Part shown: positions 6,875 to 10,182 of the stretch, piece by piece
How the letters are laid out: every line of letters begins with the position of its first letter
How positions within the stretch are numbered: position 1 is the first letter of the stretch
Assembly (NCBI GenBank): GCA_009776695.1
Contig: WRNI01000043.1
Span: 1-10,182 of the forward strand
From: Methanomassiliicoccaceae archaeon
Lineage (GTDB): Archaea; Thermoplasmatota; Thermoplasmata; Methanomassiliicoccales; Methanomethylophilaceae
Reading direction: 5' to 3'
DNA length: 10,182 bases
Notes under the pieces: model-generated
What the model was told of the DNA's origin: nothing
Databases searched by the model: none
Seen by the model: only the letters and a program-made list of their open reading frames with translations
Translations under genes and position numbers: made by a program

Positions 6875-6902
6875 AAAGTGTTGATGTATACGTATACACT
6901 TT
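6875..6902. repeat. 28-bp dyad, copy 2, with T-tract
   Basis: The second copy starts exactly 42 bp after the first and has the same 7-bp arms. Its core contains a perfect 14-bp palindrome (TGTATACGTATACA, 6886-6899), and it runs into six T (6900-6905). As RNA it can form a hairpin with a U-tract on the plus strand, so it may end the ilvC-cyclophilin transcript. The minus strand also reads A- and T-rich flanks. The spacing and core symmetry equally fit a protein-binding site. Confidence 0.6.
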
Positions 6903-6917
6903 TTTCGTGTTCGGCGT

Positions 6918-8237
6918 TCATTCATTCCCGATAAGTTCCGTTCCCGAGAAGCTCATCGTCGGTATCGTCACGGATCCGATATTGACGGGGTCGCTGCCTA
7001 TGTGCTCTATCCTTTTCAGCAGAGAGATCATGTTCCCTGTCAGGAGCGCATTGTTAACGTTTTCTATAATTTTGCCGTTCTTTACCAGACGGCCGCATCT
7101 GACCTCCAGAGCGAATCTTCCGGTAAGCGGGTCGCATTCGGGCCATGCGAACTTCTCAACAAGTATTCCGTTGTCAGTCTGCGCTATGATGTCATCCCCG
7201 GAGTACCGTCCGGGCGTTACTATCATGTTCATCGGCTTTATGGAAACGGCCGAATCGTAAACGTTCTGCGCGTCCGTGGAGTTCCTCCGCATGCCGTTGC
7301 CGGTGCTCTCGCCTATGAAGCTATCGCGTATGAATGATCTTAATATCCCGTTGTCAACGAGTATTTTCTTTTTTGCCGGCGTTCCCTCGTCGTCGAACGC
7401 CGAGCAGAGCGCCCCCGGGATCGTCGGGTCGTCCGTTATCGTAAGAGCCTTCGACGCAACCTTTTTCTCTTCTCTGTCATGCCACAGACTTCGTTTGTAG
7501 AATACGTTCTCGCCGTTCAGCGCCGAACCGGCCGACGACGCGATCATATACCCGAGCTCGCACGGCGGCAGTATCATTGTCATCTTTTCCTTTCCCCTGA
7601 ACGGTGTAGCGGACGCGGACGCTTTTGCTTTCGAATTGAGCTCGGAGCCTATGCGCTCTGCATCAAAGTTCAGAGAAACACCGTGCACTGCCGCCGTTCC
7701 CTCGCCGTTCCTGTCACCGCGGAACATTGATGTGAAGTGGCCGTACATCATTGTGCTCTCATGTTCCGTCACAAGATCATTGGTATTCGCCGTGACGGAA
7801 CGTATGACCGACAGCCTGAGCAACCCTCTCGGTATCTCTGATCTGCACGATGATATCACCGATCCCATTATGTCCTTAAGATCGGCGGCGGTTACGTTCT
7901 CTATCTTTTTGTCGAAGATATTCACTTTCACCGATGACACGGAAGGCATAGGATACCCTTTGAATCCGCTGTTCTTCGGAGAGAACGATGCGACGCGCAT
8001 CGCCGCCGCAACGCACCTTTCCGCTGCGTTATCGTCAAGCGTCACCGACGCCCTTCCTAATTTATTTTTTACGGAGACGCGGACGGAGATCCCGGAATCG
8101 ATCTTCGTTTCAATGTTGCTTATCCTGCCGCCGTCTATGTACGCGGCGTGTGTGACGCTCTCGATAACATACGATTCCGCATGGTCCGCCTTTTTGGCGT
8201 GTCTGAGCGCATCCATTGCTGTGTCGCGTAAATTCAT
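6918..8237 (-). CDS. tldE: TldE/PmbA-family protein
   Basis: This 439-residue protein is the partner of TldD in a heterodimeric metalloprotease known in bacteria for trimming unfolded peptides, including microcin B17 precursor maturation and CcdA antitoxin decay. It has the family layout: an N-terminal domain with ESYVIES and a conserved glycine pattern, a FDDEGTPA segment (281-288), and the characteristic C-terminus FSGTELIGN. It lacks HExxxH, as expected for the non-catalytic partner. The ATG (8237) follows the tldD stop by 1 nt (TAA-T-ATG) with a GGCGGAT SD inside the 3' end of tldD. Co-translation and equal subunit output are therefore likely. It is the last gene of the minus-strand operon and converges with the ilvC side. 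Its natural substrate in archaea is unknown. Confidence 0.93.
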   Translation of the reverse strand: MNLRDTAMDALRHAKKADHAESYVIESVTHAAYIDGGRISNIETKIDSGISVRVSVKNKLGRASVTLDDNAAERCVAAAMRVASFSPKNSGFKGYPMPSVSSVKVNIFDKKIENVTAADLKDIMGSVISSCRSEIPRGLLRLSVIRSVTANTNDLVTEHESTMMYGHFTSMFRGDRNGEGTAAVHGVSLNFDAERIGSELNSKAKASASATPFRGKEKMTMILPPCELGYMIASSAGSALNGENVFYKRSLWHDREEKKVASKALTITDDPTIPGALCSAFDDEGTPAKKKILVDNGILRSFIRDSFIGESTGNGMRRNSTDAQNVYDSAVSIKPMNMIVTPGRYSGDDIIAQTDNGILVEKFAWPECDPLTGRFALEVRCGRLVKNGKIIENVNNALLTGNMISLLKRIEHIGSDPVNIGSVTIPTMSFSGTELIGNE

Positions 8238-8238
8238 A

Positions 8239-9612
8239 TTATCCGCCGCCTACGATTATTTGCGATCTGCAGTATGGCCCTCCCGAGGATACGTTCACCC
8301 AGTCCTCGATGCCCTTGCCGCACATCCCTCCGTCGAATATCACTTCTTTCGTCGCTGCGTCCGCTGTCCTTAATATCTCAAGCGCCCGGCCGGTTAGCGT
8401 GAACGAGCGTACCATATTCGTGATACGTCCGTTCTTTATCAGAGATCCCCGTAACACTTTAGCTTCGAACCCTCCGCCCACGGGATCTTCCATACCGTTG
8501 ACCATCTTATCGCATAATATCCCGTACTTCGTGTCCGCGATGATATCATCAAGCGTCCTGTCGCCCGGGCCGAAGAATGTGTTGGTCATTCTTGTCCATA
8601 CTCTTTTTCCGAAGTTCTCCGCCCTTCCGTTCCCTGTCGGTCTTATGTTCATTTTTGACGCTGTCTCGAGGGTATGCATATATCCTTTGTAGATGCCTTT
8701 ATCAATAATGACGGTGCGTGACGCCGGAGTTCCCTCATCATCGTACAGTATCGTCCCGTGGGCACCGTCAACGGTGCCGTCGTCGTACATCGATATGATG
8801 TCGGATGCCACGCGCTTACCGACGGCATCCGTGAGGAACGATCTTTTTTTGACCACTTCGTCAGCTTCCGATGCGTGTCCCATAACTTCATGGGCAAGCA
8901 GGCCCGATACCATCGGATCTGTTATCACTGTCATCGGGCCGCTCGGGGCGCGCTTTGCTTTTAACGTCGATACCGCTTCTTCGGCGACGCTTCTTCCCAA
9001 TGATTCGATATCGAGACCTTTAACAAGCTCGAACCCGCACGTCCCGTCGGGGCCGTCGTAATATCTTTCCATGCGCTTACCGTCGGATGCGACGCTCATC
9101 GCCCTGAATCTTGTTCTGATCTCCTCCCACTCTATCTCGGAGCCGGCGGAATTGATGAGGACGTTCGTATTGACCTCTTCGCTGTAACTGCCCACTCTGT
9201 TCAGAATATTCGCAAGCGACTGCGACGAGTCGGCATCAAGGACGGCGCTCACTTTTTCGCGCATATCAACATCATGAGGATGTATCCTCACGTTCTGCCG
9301 TTCTTTCTTTTTTATTTCTTTCACGATAAGTTCGATACGTTCTCCGGGAGTGCCGGAGGCGTTCGCGACGGCGTCCGCCGCCGCGTCGCTCACTTTATCA
9401 TCAGTCAGTGACGTGGATGTGCAGTAACCCCACCTTCCGTTCATCCATGCGCGCAGGCATATACCGCTTATCGCCCTGTCCGCAAGATGCCGTATGTCGC
9501 CGTTGACGGACTGGATCGCAGCGTTATTTATTGTCTGCGACCTCGCGTCGCAGAACTCGGCGCCGAGCTTCATCATCGTTCTTACAGCTTTGGAAAGGAT
9601 GTCGTGCATCAT
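8239..9612 (-). CDS. tldD: TldD metalloprotease, catalytic subunit
   Basis: This 457-residue protein is the zinc-bearing half of the TldD/TldE protease. The HExxxH motif is HEVMGH (241-246), followed by ASEAD. The third zinc ligand of the E. coli enzyme, a Cys 28 residues from the end, is matched by Cys431 in GMCGKG, 27 from the end. The YDDEGTPA segment, FGPGD and terminal VGG signatures are present. The start codon overlaps the upstream M24 stop as ATGA. A perfect GGTGAT SD (9618-9613) abuts this ATG. A second ATG immediately follows (9609-9607) with a 3-nt gap and may be used instead, which would change the protein by one residue. The length is slightly below the E. coli protein (481). Acting with TldE and the upstream M24 peptidase, it probably degrades or matures peptides in the cytoplasm. 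Confidence 0.95.
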   Translation of the reverse strand: MMHDILSKAVRTMMKLGAEFCDARSQTINNAAIQSVNGDIRHLADRAISGICLRAWMNGRWGYCTSTSLTDDKVSDAAADAVANASGTPGERIELIVKEIKKKERQNVRIHPHDVDMREKVSAVLDADSSQSLANILNRVGSYSEEVNTNVLINSAGSEIEWEEIRTRFRAMSVASDGKRMERYYDGPDGTCGFELVKGLDIESLGRSVAEEAVSTLKAKRAPSGPMTVITDPMVSGLLAHEVMGHASEADEVVKKRSFLTDAVGKRVASDIISMYDDGTVDGAHGTILYDDEGTPASRTVIIDKGIYKGYMHTLETASKMNIRPTGNGRAENFGKRVWTRMTNTFFGPGDRTLDDIIADTKYGILCDKMVNGMEDPVGGGFEAKVLRGSLIKNGRITNMVRSFTLTGRALEILRTADAATKEVIFDGGMCGKGIEDWVNVSSGGPYCRSQIIVGGG

Positions 9613-10182
9613 ATCACCGTGTACTCTCTGTCAAATTCGGTAAGCGCTTCGGCGCCGTTCTTTGTTATAAGCATGGTGTCCTCGATCCGTATGCCTCCTG
9701 CGCCCGGTATGTATATCCCCGGCTCGGCGGAGACGATCATCCCTTCTTTCAGAATTGCGCCGGACGTCTCCGACACCGACGGATGTTCGTGAACGTTCAT
9801 CCCTATGCCGTGGCCGAACGAATGGATGAACATTCCTTTGAATTCACTTTCATCGATGACGTTCCTAGCGGCGATATCGGCATTCTTCGCCGATGCGCCG
9901 TCATACATCTCGGCCATCCCGGCGATCTTCGCCTTTGAAACGATATCGTAAGCTCTTTTCATCACGCTGCCGGGATCGCCGAAGAACACCGTTCTTGTCA
10001 TATCCGAACAGTACATACCGTACTTTGAACCGAAGTCGAACAATGCGGCGTCGCCTCTCTTTATCTTATAATCCGAAGGGCGGTGATGCGGTTCCGCCGA
10101 GTGCGGGCCGAACGCGGCTATCGTCTCGAACGCGTTGCCGCTCCCGCCGTTGTTCCTCATGTCGGCGTCTATAGAACATGCC
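9609..10182 (-). CDS. M24-family Xaa-Pro-type aminopeptidase, 5'-truncated by window edge
   Basis: This is the C-terminal pita-bread catalytic domain of a creatinase/prolidase-type metallopeptidase that removes residues preceding proline. The frame stays open to the window end (ACSIDAD precedes the ATG at 10160), so that ATG is internal. Counting from it, all five metal ligands are present: D42 in DFG, D53 in SDMTRT, H117 in GHGIG, E146 in EPGIY and E160 in RIEDT. The His in AEPHH (25-26) fits the substrate site. About 190 residues are visible of an expected 350-390, so the N-terminal creatinase-like domain lies outside. The family alone does not separate aminopeptidase P from prolidase (PepQ). 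It is the first visible gene of the operon with tldD and tldE, overlapping tldD by 4 nt. Confidence 0.92.
   Translation of the reverse strand, partial: ACSIDADMRNNGGSGNAFETIAAFGPHSAEPHHRPSDYKIKRGDAALFDFGSKYGMYCSDMTRTVFFGDPGSVMKRAYDIVSKAKIAGMAEMYDGASAKNADIAARNVIDESEFKGMFIHSFGHGIGMNVHEHPSVSETSGAILKEGMIVSAEPGIYIPGAGGIRIEDTMLITKNGAEALTEFDREYTVI
9613..9618 (-). promoter_or_regulatory. Shine-Dalgarno GGTGAT at the M24-tldD junction
   Basis: GGTGAT exactly matches the core complement of archaeal 16S 3' ends and lies inside the last codons of the M24 gene. It directly abuts ATG 9612 and sits 3 nt before ATG 9609, so the second Met has the more usual spacing. The ATGA overlap suggests termination-reinitiation coupling. 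Confidence 0.6.

Noticed and set aside
6833..6902. Minimal CRISPR array
   Set aside because: There are only two copies, separated by 14 bp, which is too short for a spacer; there is internal dyad symmetry and no cas genes.
7636..8373. 245-residue plus-strand ORF across the tldE/tldD junction
   Set aside because: It lies opposite two well-supported genes and crosses their boundary, with no family motifs.

Overview
The window looks archaeal, and I would place it (inference only) near the gut-associated Methanomassiliicoccales within Thermoplasmatota. The reasons are GGTGAT-type ribosome binding sites, TATA-like rather than -10/-35 promoter signals, a large surface protein with an N-terminal hydrophobic segment and a C-terminal membrane anchor, and stop codons that are TGA in six genes, TAA in one and TAG in none.

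Left half, plus strand. Positions 1-1458 hold the 3' part of the acetohydroxyacid synthase catalytic subunit gene (ilvB). After a 150-bp gap with two hairpins comes a 3.7-kb gene (1609-5304) for a cysteine-rich leucine-rich-repeat surface protein. A strong GNRA-loop hairpin follows its stop. Next are ketol-acid reductoisomerase (ilvC, 5413-6399) and, 9 bp further on, a small cyclophilin-like protein (6409-6780). IlvB and IlvC catalyse consecutive steps of branched-chain amino acid synthesis, so the surface-protein gene sits inside what is usually a contiguous ilv locus. No regulatory subunit gene (ilvN/ilvH) lies between them.

Middle. The 137-bp convergent intergenic region (6781-6917) carries two near-identical 28-bp imperfect dyads spaced exactly 42 bp apart and a separate 12-bp palindrome. 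They could be a bidirectional terminator or a paired protein-binding site.

Right half, minus strand. A tightly packed peptidase operon reads leftward: an M24 Xaa-Pro-type peptidase (5' end outside the window), then TldD (4-nt ATGA overlap), then TldE/PmbA (1-nt gap). Together they suggest a peptide-trimming or peptide-turnover module.

The most unusual element is the repeat protein. It has a beta-helix-like N-terminal part, two homologous LRR modules (17 and 9 repeats of 21-22 residues) each with similar caps, about 49 cysteines mostly in two ladder positions, a small Ig-like domain, a Pro-rich linker and a C-terminal transmembrane anchor. Nucleotide-level near-identity between units points to recent expansion or gene conversion.
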